20,113 bases of DNA from Savagea sp. (lineage in GTDB: Bacteria > Bacillota > Bacilli > Bacillales_A > Planococcaceae), in assembly GCA_030152265.1 (NCBI GenBank), contig JASLHQ010000180.1, positions 1-20,113 on the forward strand, in the 5' to 3' direction. The notes below the pieces were generated by a model. That model ran no database searches. It had not been told where the DNA came from and saw only the letters and a program-made list of their open reading frames with translations. A program made the translations under genes and the position numbers. Shown one piece after another: positions 1 through 7,959 of the stretch. How positions within the stretch are numbered: the stretch's first letter is position 1; every line of letters starts with the position of its first letter.

Positions 1-309
1 ATGTGTAGCGTCAATCGGTTCAGCGATAAAATACCCTGTTCCTGAAAATTTATCAGATAAACCTGTTAGTTGAAACGTCACTTTTTCCGGTTCATTCCAT
101 TCTAAAATATCAATTTGCACTTCGACTGTTTTTTTAATGACGCTCACATTTCCTTTGAACGTCCATGTTGAACGCGTATCGCTAATCATTTCATGCCCGC
201 TATATCCCGGAACGAGTTTCGCCCATTTTTCCATATTGCTGACAAAATCCCATACTTTTTGTTGTGAAACGGGTACTTCTACTGAATGTGTTCCTGTTGC
301 CATTATCAT
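1..309 (-). CDS. CoxG/SRPBCC-family protein (partial, C-terminus off the left edge)
   Basis: The first 103 codons of a gene run off the left edge of the window. The translation opens MIMATGTHSVEVPVSQQKVW and continues with a helix-grip (START/SRPBCC) pattern: an N-terminal strand, the helix around VWDFVSNMEKWAKLVPG, then alternating strands ending in FSGTGYFIAEPID. This resembles the CoxG family (carbon monoxide dehydrogenase subunit G-like), whose Bacillales members mostly have no proven function and are thought to bind a hydrophobic ligand. The start at 309 was chosen because GGAAG lies 9 bases upstream; a second ATG at 303 is possible but too far from that site. It has its own promoter (339-367) and follows the hemL terminator, so it is probably not part of the hem operon. 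The family call is fairly good; the function is unknown. Confidence 0.7.
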   Translation of the reverse strand, partial: MIMATGTHSVEVPVSQQKVWDFVSNMEKWAKLVPGYSGHEMISDTRSTWTFKGNVSVIKKTVEVQIDILEWNEPEKVTFQLTGLSDKFSGTGYFIAEPIDATH

Positions 310-338
310 CACTGCTTTCTTCCATAGTTTCGTTCTTC

Positions 339-367
339 ATTATACGGACGGAACGAATGTTTGTACA
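339..367 (-). promoter_or_regulatory. promoter of the CoxG-like gene
   Basis: On the minus strand a perfect TATAAT -10 element (339-344) lies 17 bases downstream of TGTACA (362-367; 4 of 6 matches to TTGACA). It sits between the hemL terminator and the CoxG-like start, so it fits a SigA-type promoter for that gene. Confidence 0.6.
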
Positions 368-371
368 GAAC

Positions 372-404
372 AAAAAACGTTCACCTTCTCAGATGAACGT
401 TTTT
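372..404 (-). terminator. Rho-independent terminator after hemL
   Basis: A perfect 11-bp stem (373-383 paired with 394-404, AAAAACGTTCA/TGAACGTTTTT) encloses a 10-base loop. It is followed on the minus strand by a run of six T. It begins 5 bases after the hemL stop and closes the hem operon. The A/T-rich base of the stem could also make it work from the plus side. Confidence 0.85.
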
Positions 405-409
405 CGTAT

Positions 410-1702
410 TTATTTTGCTAGTTTCGCGAATACTGTATGGAATGCTTGAATTGTTTCGTCTACGAGCTCAGGTGTGTGAGCTGTCGATAAGAACATTCCT
501 TCGAATTGTGAAGGCGGTAAATAGACCCCTTCTTCCGCCATGAGACGGTAATAGTCTGCGAACAATTGTAAATCCGATGTTTTCGCTTTATCGTAATTTG
601 TAACATCTTCGTTTGTGAAGAAGTAACCGATCATCGAGCCTGCACGGTTTACAGTATGTGGAATGTTATATTTCGTCGCCGCTTCACGGAACCCTGCTTC
701 TAACTGGTCTCCGAGTTTTGTGAAGTAGTCATACGTTTCAGGTGTTAATTGTTTTAACGTTTCAATTCCAGCACGCATCGCGAGTGGGTTTCCTGATAAT
801 GTTCCTGCTTGATACACATCTCCTGCTGGTGCGATACGTTCCATAATGTCACGACGTCCACCGAATGCGCCGACTGGCAATCCGCCTCCGATTACTTTCC
901 CGAGACATGTTAAGTCTGGTGTCACACCGAAATACCCTTGCGCACAGTCGTAAGCGACACGGAATCCTGTCATCACTTCGTCGAAGATTAAAAGTGAGCC
1001 GTATTGTTTCGTCACGTCGCGCAACCCTTGTAAGAAACCTTCTTGCGGCGGAACGACTCCCATATTTCCAGCAACAGGCTCAACGATAATGGCTGCGATG
1101 TCGTCTCCGTGTTTTTCAAACACTTCACGCACTGTATTTAAGTCGTTGTACGCACACGTTACTGTATTTTTTGCGATTGACTCTGGAACACCTGGGCTAT
1201 CTGGTAAACCGAGTGTAGCGACACCAGAGCCTGCTTTAATGAGCAATGAATCTCCGTGTCCGTGGTAACATCCTTCAAACTTCAAAATGATGTTGCGACC
1301 TGTATACCCACGCGCTAAACGAAGAGCACTCATCGTCGCTTCCGTACCGCTTGACGTCATACGGATCATTTCGATTGATGGTACGCGCTCGATGACGAGC
1401 TTCGCTAATTCGTTTTCCGCTTCTGTCGATGCACCGAAGCTTGAACCTTTCATCGCTTGTTCTTGAATGCCTTTTACGACTTGTTCATTCGTATGACCGA
1501 CGATTAAAGGTCCCCATGATAATACGTAATCGATGTACTCATTTCCATCGATATCCGTCATTTTAGCACCATGTCCACGATCGATGAAAATCGGGTCCAT
1601 GTTTACAGATCCGAATGCACGAACGGGTGAGTTTACGCCACCTGGCATTAAGTCTACTGCTTCAGCAAACGCTGCTTTTGATTTCGTATAATTTTTCGTC
1701 AA
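410..1702 (-). CDS. hemL: glutamate-1-semialdehyde 2,1-aminomutase
   Basis: A PLP-dependent class III aminotransferase-fold enzyme that converts glutamate-1-semialdehyde to 5-aminolevulinate, the second step of the C5 tetrapyrrole pathway after HemA. The 430-residue protein has the usual full length. It shows the N-terminal PGGVNSPVRAF motif (20-30), the SSGTEATMSALRLAR phosphate-binding segment (117-131), IFDEVMTGFR with Asp241, and CLGKVIGGGLPVGAFGG with the Schiff-base lysine Lys269. The start is a TTG placed directly after the hemB stop codon. Its ribosome binding site GGAGG lies 8 bases upstream, inside the last codons of hemB, so translation is probably coupled. It is the last gene of the hem operon, followed at once by a terminator. 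Confidence 0.96.
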   Translation of the reverse strand: MTKNYTKSKAAFAEAVDLMPGGVNSPVRAFGSVNMDPIFIDRGHGAKMTDIDGNEYIDYVLSWGPLIVGHTNEQVVKGIQEQAMKGSSFGASTEAENELAKLVIERVPSIEMIRMTSSGTEATMSALRLARGYTGRNIILKFEGCYHGHGDSLLIKAGSGVATLGLPDSPGVPESIAKNTVTCAYNDLNTVREVFEKHGDDIAAIIVEPVAGNMGVVPPQEGFLQGLRDVTKQYGSLLIFDEVMTGFRVAYDCAQGYFGVTPDLTCLGKVIGGGLPVGAFGGRRDIMERIAPAGDVYQAGTLSGNPLAMRAGIETLKQLTPETYDYFTKLGDQLEAGFREAATKYNIPHTVNRAGSMIGYFFTNEDVTNYDKAKTSDLQLFADYYRLMAEEGVYLPPSQFEGMFLSTAHTPELVDETIQAFHTVFAKLAK

Positions 1703-2680
1703 TTAATTTTCCTCCAACCAGCATGCTGCGTCGATTGCGTGGTACGTCATAATTAAGTCTGCTCCCGCACGCTTCATGCTTAATAATGTTTCTAATACGA
1801 TTGCTTTTTCGTCAATCCAACCTTGTGCTGCCGCTGCTTTTACCATAGAATACTCTCCGCTCACATTGTAAGCGACGACTGGTAAATTCGTCATATTTTT
1901 CACTTCACGCATTACGTCTAAATAGCTGAGCGCTGGTTTCACGATTAAGAAGTCTGCTCCTTCGTCGATATCACTTTCGGCTTCACGCAATGCTTCACGA
2001 CGATTCGCCGGGTCCATTTGATACGTTTTACGGTCTCCGAACTGCGGTGCAGAATCCGCTGCGTCTCGGAACGGTCCGTAATACGCACTCGCATATTTCA
2101 CCGCATAGCTCATGATCGGTACATTGACGAATCCTGCTTCGTCGAGCGCTTCACGGATGACTGCGACAAATCCGTCCATCATATTGCTCGGTGCGATAAT
2201 GTCGGCACCTGCACGCGCTTGGCTCACCGCTGTTTTCGCAAGCAATTCAAGCGACTGGTCATTGTCGACATAGTCTCCTTCTACGACTCCACAATGTCCG
2301 TGGTCTGTATATTGACATAAGCATGTATCCGCTAAGACGACGAGGTCGGGATACAATTGTTTCGTCAATTTCGTCGCACGTTGTACAATTCCTTCGTCAT
2401 TGTAAGCTTCTGTACCACATGCGTCTTTTTCACTCGGAACACCGAATAAAATGATCGATGGAACACCCGCTTCTACGACACGTTTTAATTCCGCTTCATA
2501 TTGATCTAACGAAAACTGATAAATGCCTGGCATTGACGGAATTTCATTTTTAATATTTTCTCCTTCAATGACGAAAATCGGATAAATAAAATCATTTTTA
2601 CTCAATGTTGTTTCACGTACCATCGCACGTAAATTTGCTGTCGTACGAAGACGACGGTTGCGTTTGAATGATGGTGTCAT
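1703..2680 (-). other. hemB: HemB portion with its own internal start and ribosome binding site
   Basis: The ATG at 2680-2678 opens a 325-residue protein, the normal length of porphobilinogen synthase, beginning MTPSFKRNRRLR. It is preceded by AAAGGAAG and a 7-base spacer, close to the consensus ribosome binding site. HemB could therefore also be made separately from the same mRNA. One frame over, a TGA overlaps this ATG (ATGA), which is the usual form of a coupled hemD-stop/hemB-start. Confidence 0.6.
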
Positions 2681-3442
2681 TCTTTCTCTTCCTTTCGTTT
2701 TCACGATTTGTTTGACGAGTTCTACTAAAGTATATACACGAGGGACGATCGGATTCAAGACATTCTCTTTTGCCAAAGCACGTTCTGTCACATGTCCGAT
2801 TGCAGCAGGTTCGATTTTGTCCCAACCGACTTGCGGCGCGATATGTTCAGCAAAAATATGTACGGCCGACGGACTCGCGAACGAAACAATCGGACGATTC
2901 GTTTTTTGCAAACATTGTACTAAATCATCGAATACGGCTTCATTCGAAACGGTTTCATACACGGTCCACTCTGTAATGCGAAACGGTAAACCTTCTCGCA
3001 ATACCGAGCTCGCTAAATTGCCACGTAAAAAGACGACATGCACTTGTTCTTCTTTTTCTGGCGCGAACTGTTTCACGAACACATCTGCACTAAAGACAGT
3101 CGGAATGAACGATACTTCAAAACCTAAACGTTCTAAAGCGGCTGCTGTCTTCGTCCCTACCGCTGCGATTTGCCCTTTAAACTGCTTAGCTTCATACTGA
3201 TAACGATCCATTTTTTCTGCGAACGATTGAACGGACGACTGACTCGTAAAAATGAGCCATGTCGCAGTTTCGCAACTTTTCATCTGTTCGATGTCATTCG
3301 GCTGATGGATCGGTTGAACACGAATAAGGGGAAAAGAATACACTTCTCCCCCATGCTGTCGGACGAGCTCTGGGGCTTCATTCGATTTTGGTGTTCCCGT
3401 AAAAATAACGGTTTGTCCACGCAATTTATTCGTTGTTTTCAT
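1703..3442 (-). CDS. hemDB: fused uroporphyrinogen-III synthase / porphobilinogen synthase (HemD-HemB)
   Basis: One uninterrupted 579-codon frame carries two enzymes. Residues 1 to about 250 are a HemD-like domain (VIFTGTP start, IFTSQSSVQSF at 64-74, IAAVGTKTAAALERLG at 92-107, SFASPSAVHIF at 187-197, IGHVTERAL at 215-223). This domain cyclises hydroxymethylbilane to uroporphyrinogen III. Residues 255-579 are a complete HemB, which condenses two 5-aminolevulinate molecules to porphobilinogen: the zinc-ligand cluster Cys374, Cys376 and Cys384, and the active-site lysines Lys449 (SYAVKY) and Lys502 (LIVKPALSY). Each half has the normal length of the separate enzyme, and hemD and hemB are normally separate neighbours. 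The join has no stop codon and no linker. The start at 3442 overlaps hemC by 17 bases. Either this is a true fusion, or a single-base indel removed the hemD stop. Confidence 0.85.
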   Translation of the reverse strand: MKTTNKLRGQTVIFTGTPKSNEAPELVRQHGGEVYSFPLIRVQPIHQPNDIEQMKSCETATWLIFTSQSSVQSFAEKMDRYQYEAKQFKGQIAAVGTKTAAALERLGFEVSFIPTVFSADVFVKQFAPEKEEQVHVVFLRGNLASSVLREGLPFRITEWTVYETVSNEAVFDDLVQCLQKTNRPIVSFASPSAVHIFAEHIAPQVGWDKIEPAAIGHVTERALAKENVLNPIVPRVYTLVELVKQIVKTKGRERMTPSFKRNRRLRTTANLRAMVRETTLSKNDFIYPIFVIEGENIKNEIPSMPGIYQFSLDQYEAELKRVVEAGVPSIILFGVPSEKDACGTEAYNDEGIVQRATKLTKQLYPDLVVLADTCLCQYTDHGHCGVVEGDYVDNDQSLELLAKTAVSQARAGADIIAPSNMMDGFVAVIREALDEAGFVNVPIMSYAVKYASAYYGPFRDAADSAPQFGDRKTYQMDPANRREALREAESDIDEGADFLIVKPALSYLDVMREVKNMTNLPVVAYNVSGEYSMVKAAAAQGWIDEKAIVLETLLSMKRAGADLIMTYHAIDAACWLEEN

Positions 3443-4364
3443 TGAATTCCGCCATCACTTTCTCAATGACTTCTGTCGCTCCTTCTGAACGTAATTGCTT
3501 CGCGACCGCTTCACCGAGTGCGACCGTATCCGTATTCGAATCTGTAAATTTGAACACTTGTGCGGCATCTGGACTTGCAACGTATCCTGTCATCGTTACA
3601 CCGTCTTCTGTCGCTTCAGCGAACGCTGCGATCGGCACTTGACACGAACCGTCCATCGCTGCTAAAAATGTACGTTCTGCATCGACTTCTTTCCACGTCT
3701 TTTCATCTGAAACTTTCGCAAGTTCAGCGAGTAACTCTTCATCGTCTGCACGACATTCAATCGCAAGTGCACCTTGACCGACCGCTGGAATATAGTTTTC
3801 TACTGGTAAATATTCCGTCACGATATCTTCCGGCCATCCCATACGCTTCATTCCTGCTGCAGCTAAAATGATCGCATCGTACTCACCGTCACGCAATTTG
3901 CGTAAGCGCGTGTCGATATTTCCACGAATCCATTTAATTTCAAGATCTGGGCGCATGAGCAATAATTGTGAACTACGGCGTAAGCTCGACGTACCGACAA
4001 TAGCTCCTTTCGGTAAGTCTGCAAATTTAACGTGATCATTTGCGATATATGCGTCACGTGGATCTTCGCGCTTCGGAATACATCCGATTGTCAATCCATC
4101 TGGTAACACTGCCGGCATATCTTTCATACTATGTACCGCAAAGTCAATTTCTTTGTCGAAAAGAGCTTGTTGAATTTCTTTTACGAATAAACCTTTTCCA
4201 CCGACTTTCGAAAGTTGAACGTTTAAAATTTGGTCACCTTTCGTAACGATTTCTTTCACTTCAAATTCAAAGGGAGCCCCTGCTGCCTTCATTTGATCGA
4301 TGAACCAATTCGTTTGCGTTAATGCTAAGTTACTGCGGCGTGAGCCTACGATAATTTTTCTCAT
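3426..4364 (-). CDS. hemC: hydroxymethylbilane synthase (porphobilinogen deaminase)
   Basis: Polymerises four porphobilinogen molecules into hydroxymethylbilane, the substrate of the HemD domain encoded next. The 312-residue protein is full length. It opens MRKIIVGSRRSNLALTQTN and has VHSMKDMP with catalytic Asp82, the substrate-binding GTSSLRRSSQL (124-134) and IRGNIDTRLRKL (147-157) segments, and DGSCQVPIAAFA with Cys241, the attachment site of the dipyrromethane cofactor. The ATG at 4364 has AGGAGG 6 bases upstream. It starts 18 bases after the hemX stop and its 3' end overlaps the next start by 17 bases, which is consistent with one polycistronic message. Confidence 0.97.
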   Translation of the reverse strand: MRKIIVGSRRSNLALTQTNWFIDQMKAAGAPFEFEVKEIVTKGDQILNVQLSKVGGKGLFVKEIQQALFDKEIDFAVHSMKDMPAVLPDGLTIGCIPKREDPRDAYIANDHVKFADLPKGAIVGTSSLRRSSQLLLMRPDLEIKWIRGNIDTRLRKLRDGEYDAIILAAAGMKRMGWPEDIVTEYLPVENYIPAVGQGALAIECRADDEELLAELAKVSDEKTWKEVDAERTFLAAMDGSCQVPIAAFAEATEDGVTMTGYVASPDAAQVFKFTDSNTDTVALGEAVAKQLRSEGATEVIEKVMAEFNENNE

Positions 4365-4382
4365 AATGAGCCTCCTGTATAG

Positions 4383-5213
4383 TTACAACCAATAATGAAA
4401 ATGCGATAAACGACTCGCTAAAAAGAAATTAATAATGACGAGTAAAAAGGCGATGACATTCGCCCATGCGTAATCATTCGCACGTAATTTGTCGATTTTA
4501 TGCAAATATAAAATAACACCATATACCATTAATAAAAAGAATGAACTGACGATTTTAAAATCTAAAATGGACCAATCATTCAACATAATATTCGCCCACT
4601 GTACACCTAAAATTAAACTGACGAACAGTAACGGAATTCCAACATACGTCGTCACTTTCATCCCGACCATCGTCTGATTTAATGACGGGTAACGATCAAA
4701 CTGTTTCGACCACTTCTTCTGCTTCAACAAACTGTAAAGCAATAAATAAAGAACGGCGAAAATTAAACCGATCGCAAAGGCGACATACGCTAAAATCGCA
4801 AAGGTAATATGAATAATTAACAATTCCGAAATGAGCGTCTCTCGAATACTCGACTCGGCGATTCGCGTCGGACCAAACGTATGAATCGTCATAAAAATAA
4901 ATCCGATAATATTAATGAAGAAAATGAAAAAACTATATTTATGGGACGCGTGTAAAATGAGCGAAATCGAAATTAAAATCCAAGCGATTAAATAAACGCT
5001 ATCAAATAAAGAATAAATTGGAATTCGACTCGTCGCGAGCACAGCCCAAAATAAATTAATCGTCTGTAAAAAATAAACGATTGCTAATAAAACGAAAGCG
5101 TACCGATGAGCGAGCCGGTCACGCTTTAAATAGTCGATAAAATAAAAGACGAGGCTGACGGCGTACAAGACGACCATCAGCTCTTCTAACCGAACTAACG
5201 TCATTTCAGTCAT
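4383..5213 (-). CDS. hemX: HemX-type membrane protein of the hem operon (CcsA-like fold)
   Basis: An integral membrane protein of 276 residues with about eight hydrophobic segments (near 12-28, 36-56, 68-88, 93-110, 129-160, 189-207, 217-237 and 247-267). The segment IIHITFAILAYVAFAIG resembles the conserved histidine helix of cytochrome c assembly (CcsA/CcmC) proteins. In Bacillus subtilis the gene at this position, HemX, lowers the amount of HemA protein; the same role here is inferred from position and fold. The ATG at 5213 has AGAAGGG about 10-11 bases upstream, a weaker site than its neighbours, so HemX may be made in smaller amounts. It lies 36 bases after hemA. Confidence 0.88.
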   Translation of the reverse strand: MTEMTLVRLEELMVVLYAVSLVFYFIDYLKRDRLAHRYAFVLLAIVYFLQTINLFWAVLATSRIPIYSLFDSVYLIAWILISISLILHASHKYSFFIFFINIIGFIFMTIHTFGPTRIAESSIRETLISELLIIHITFAILAYVAFAIGLIFAVLYLLLYSLLKQKKWSKQFDRYPSLNQTMVGMKVTTYVGIPLLFVSLILGVQWANIMLNDWSILDFKIVSSFFLLMVYGVILYLHKIDKLRANDYAWANVIAFLLVIINFFLASRLSHFHYWL

Positions 5214-5249
5214 GCGCGTTCAAACCCTTCTAAACGTGCACTCCCCTCA

Positions 5250-6626
5250 TTACGACTGTTCTGATGATAACTCCATAGCCAGGCGTTGTCGGTTGCGTTC
5301 TGCACGTTTCTGTAATCGTTCTTTCGCTTGTTGAGCGAGAACTTCTTTTTCGCGGACAACCTCATCTGAAATGCCGAACACCTGCTCAAATAAGTCTAAC
5401 TTCTCTTTCGCTTTGCGATCTGTCGCTAATTCCTTCACTTGTGAAATCGGATCTCGCAACAGTTGATTGACGATTGATTTTGTATGCTTACTTAAGATTT
5501 TTCGTTCACGATCTGTTAAATCTGGCATTTTGTTCTCGATACTTTGCATCGTATCTTGCTGAATAATTGCCGCTTTACGTCGCAATGCAGAGATGACAGG
5601 GACAACACCTAATGTCGCAACCCACTCTTGGAACGCTGCTACTTCGTGAAGAACCATCTTTCCAATTTCATCTGCTGCACGTTGACGCTCTGCTAAGTTC
5701 GCTTCTACAATACCATGTAAATCATCAATATCATACAAAAACACATTTTGTAAATCCCCAATTTTCGGGTCTAAGTCACGCGGAACCGCGATGTCAACGA
5801 GGAAAATCGGTTTTCCTTTACGCAAACGCTCTACAAACTGCATCAATTCAAAATCGATGACATAGTCTGTCGCCCCAGTTGAACTAATTAAAATGTCTGC
5901 ATCGAGCAATGTACATTGTAATTCCGTTAATGGTTTTGCTTCCCCATCAAATTGACTCGCAAGCTCCTCTGCCTTTGAAAACGTACGGTTTAAGACGGTA
6001 ATTTTGCCAACACCGCTCCCCGCTAAGTTTTTCGCTGCCAGTTCCCCCATTTGTCCAGCACCTAAAATCGCGATATGTTTATGCTTTAATGAACCGAATA
6101 TTTTTTTCGCTAATTCTACTGCTGCATACGATACACTTACTGCGTTTTCACCGATTGCTGTTTCCGCATGGGCGCGTTTCGCAAATGTGACGGCTTGTTT
6201 AAACATTTCATTGAACATCGTGCCTGTCGTTCCGATGTCTTGCGCTTGTAAAAAGCTATCGCGCACTTGGCCTAAAATTTGCGTCTCCCCTAAAATCATC
6301 GACTCGATTCCAGATGTGACACGCATTAAATGTTCGACTGCTTTATTGTCTTCACGGATAATTAAATGCTTCGATAGTTCATCAATCGGCAAATTAAACC
6401 AATCTGCAATGAAACGTTTTACATAGTAACGACCTGTATGCAATTGGTCGACAACTGCATAAATTTCCGTACGGTTACACGTCGAAATAATGATATTTTC
6501 CAAAATACTTTTTTGCTGCTGTAATGTTTGCATCGCCTCTGGTAATTCAGATTCTGCGAACGCAAATTTCTCTCGAATTTCTACCGGCGCTGTCCGATAG
6601 TTCACACCGACTACGATTGTATGCAT
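5250..6626 (-). CDS. hemA: glutamyl-tRNA reductase
   Basis: Reduces glutamyl-tRNA(Glu) with NADPH to glutamate-1-semialdehyde, the committed step of tetrapyrrole synthesis in the C5 pathway. The 458-residue protein has the normal length. Visible motifs are VNYRTAPVEIREKFAF (8-23), the catalytic nucleophile Cys50 in STCNRTEIYA, His99 in VEHLMRV, the GETQILGQV loop (113-121), the NADPH-binding GAGQMGE (189-195) and the charged C-terminal dimerisation helices. The ATG at 6626 is preceded by AGAGGTG about 10 bases upstream. It is the first gene of the hem operon, with about 260 bases of leader and promoter region upstream. HemL downstream usually works in complex with it to protect the labile aldehyde. 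Confidence 0.97.
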   Translation of the reverse strand: MHTIVVGVNYRTAPVEIREKFAFAESELPEAMQTLQQQKSILENIIISTCNRTEIYAVVDQLHTGRYYVKRFIADWFNLPIDELSKHLIIREDNKAVEHLMRVTSGIESMILGETQILGQVRDSFLQAQDIGTTGTMFNEMFKQAVTFAKRAHAETAIGENAVSVSYAAVELAKKIFGSLKHKHIAILGAGQMGELAAKNLAGSGVGKITVLNRTFSKAEELASQFDGEAKPLTELQCTLLDADILISSTGATDYVIDFELMQFVERLRKGKPIFLVDIAVPRDLDPKIGDLQNVFLYDIDDLHGIVEANLAERQRAADEIGKMVLHEVAAFQEWVATLGVVPVISALRRKAAIIQQDTMQSIENKMPDLTDRERKILSKHTKSIVNQLLRDPISQVKELATDRKAKEKLDLFEQVFGISDEVVREKEVLAQQAKERLQKRAERNRQRLAMELSSEQS

Positions 6627-6695
6627 CGGGTGTTCACACCTCTCACATTCATTTTTTATATGATTTACGTAACATTCAGTTCATATTCAATTGAT

Positions 6696-6704
6696 AGTAT
6701 AACA
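6696..6704 (-). promoter_or_regulatory. extended -10 promoter element upstream of hemA (proximal)
   Basis: The minus strand reads TGTTATACT, an extended -10 (TGn plus TATACT, with TATACT at 6696-6701), about 70 bases upstream of the hemA start. No good -35 element is visible at 16-18 bases, as expected for extended -10 promoters. Confidence 0.45.
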
Positions 6705-6800
6705 TATTTCACTCTCTTATCGCCGTCTCTCCGCTCGTTTTTCTATACGGTTCCTCATGTTTTGTTGAATAATTCGTCACATTTCTTTCATGAAGCATTC

Positions 6801-6835
6801 ATATAATAATCACAATACTTTAATGAAGATGACAA
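6801..6835 (-). promoter_or_regulatory. distal hemA promoter with overlapping PerR-like box
   Basis: On the minus strand TTGTCA (6830-6835; 5 of 6 to consensus) is separated by 18 bases from GATTAT (6806-6811). The -10 region overlaps ATATAATAATCACAA (6801-6815), which matches 11 of the 14 defined positions of the PerR box TTATAATnATTATAA. In B. subtilis the hem operon is repressed by PerR, so peroxide control is plausible. The promoter lies just after the terminator of the preceding reductase gene. Confidence 0.45.
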
Positions 6836-6842
6836 GAACGAC

Positions 6843-6882
6843 AAAAAAAGTGTTGCCTCTCCATTGATTGGCAACACTTTTT
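6843..6882 (-). terminator. Rho-independent terminator after the SDR gene
   Basis: A perfect 13-bp stem (6845-6857 with 6870-6882, core AGTGTTGCC/GGCAACACT) with a 12-base loop is followed on the minus strand by a run of seven T. It lies just after the stop of the SDR gene and separates the lon-engB-SDR unit from the hem operon. Confidence 0.9.
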
Positions 6883-6888
6883 ATCGTT

Positions 6889-7938
6889 TTATTTTGTTTT
6901 AAAATACGCACGGATAATCATATTTAATGTATCATCATCCAAATTCAAATGCTCGACTGATGTTCCTTGAAGTAAAGCTTGTGTATTGTCATCATCGAAT
7001 TGGAAATCACGTGACAAATACGGGTCGAACACAGAAATCGCTGCATTCATCCGTTCCTCTAATTCGGACAAATCGTGACGTTCATTCGGACGAATGATGT
7101 CTAATTGATCGAACTGAAGCGCCGCTTTAATCATTTTGAATATCGCAAAGTTTGTCGCTGGGTTCGGGTTCGTAATGTTGTACACCGTATTCGGCTCTGC
7201 TTTTTCAGCAGCGAGCGCTAAAATATCCGCTACGTAGTTAACAGGCACTAAATTCGATGTCGCTTGCTCATTTCCGACGACGCGGTATGTCGAATCGGGA
7301 TTACGCAATGCGACACGACGCTTGAACACATCAAGCGCACGCATAAAGCCGTACAATGTGAACTTTGAATCCGCCTCTCCTGTACGAGAGTCTCCGACGA
7401 TAATTGCAGGACGGAAAATCGACACGTCCATTCGGTCCGCATAATCGAATACGAGATGTTCCGATTTCACTTTACTCTCTTCGTACGGGTTATGTGTCGG
7501 ATGATCGAGTGGATACAATTGCTCTAAACCACGCTCACCTTTTCCGACCGTATACGCTGTACTCACGTAAATGAAACGTTTTGCGCCTAATTGTGTCGCA
7601 GCGTCCAATACGTATTTTGTCCCGTCATAGTTAATAGAGAAGATGAGATCTCGCAACTCTTCATCGAAACGAACGAGCGCTGCTAAATGATAGACGAGTG
7701 ACACTTTTCCAACAAGTTGCTCAAAGTCTTCATCTTTCATACCGAAGCGAGGTGCTGTGACATCTCCTTCTACGACATGAACGCGTGATTGTTCTTTCGC
7801 CTCAAACGACCGCACTAGTTGCTCTGCTTTTTCTACATCGCGCGCTAAAATATACAATTCCTCTTCTGTATCACGCAATAAGTTTTTTAATAATTGACCG
7901 CCTAGGAAGCCTGTTGCTCCCGTTAAAAAAATTGACAA
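6889..7938 (-). CDS. extended-SDR NAD(P)-dependent reductase/epimerase-like protein (thioester-reductase type)
   Basis: A 349-residue Rossmann-fold protein with the glycine-rich TGATGFLGG (6-14) for NAD(P), the HLAALVRFDEE segment (84-94), VSTAYT (125-130) supplying the catalytic Ser/Thr, and YEESK with catalytic Tyr152 and Lys156. The pattern is that of extended SDRs close to the carboxylic-acid/thioester reductase (NAD_binding_4, male-sterility) branch rather than the classic GalE group. The substrate is unknown. The start is a TTG at 7938 with a perfect AGGAGG 7 bases upstream; no in-frame ATG fits better. It follows engB by 21 bases and is closed by a strong terminator, so it is cotranscribed with lonA-engB. 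This position between engB and hemA is empty in B. subtilis and Staphylococcus. A role in lipid or cell-envelope metabolism is only a guess. Confidence 0.82.
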   Translation of the reverse strand: MSIFLTGATGFLGGQLLKNLLRDTEEELYILARDVEKAEQLVRSFEAKEQSRVHVVEGDVTAPRFGMKDEDFEQLVGKVSLVYHLAALVRFDEELRDLIFSINYDGTKYVLDAATQLGAKRFIYVSTAYTVGKGERGLEQLYPLDHPTHNPYEESKVKSEHLVFDYADRMDVSIFRPAIIVGDSRTGEADSKFTLYGFMRALDVFKRRVALRNPDSTYRVVGNEQATSNLVPVNYVADILALAAEKAEPNTVYNITNPNPATNFAIFKMIKAALQFDQLDIIRPNERHDLSELEERMNAAISVFDPYLSRDFQFDDDNTQALLQGTSVEHLNLDDDTLNMIIRAYFKTK

Positions 7939-7959
7939 TGGTGTTCCTCCTAAAAACGA

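Noticed and set aside
137..421. 94-codon plus-strand reading frame at the left end
   Set aside because: It lies antisense over the CoxG-like gene and the hemL terminator and has no ribosome binding site.
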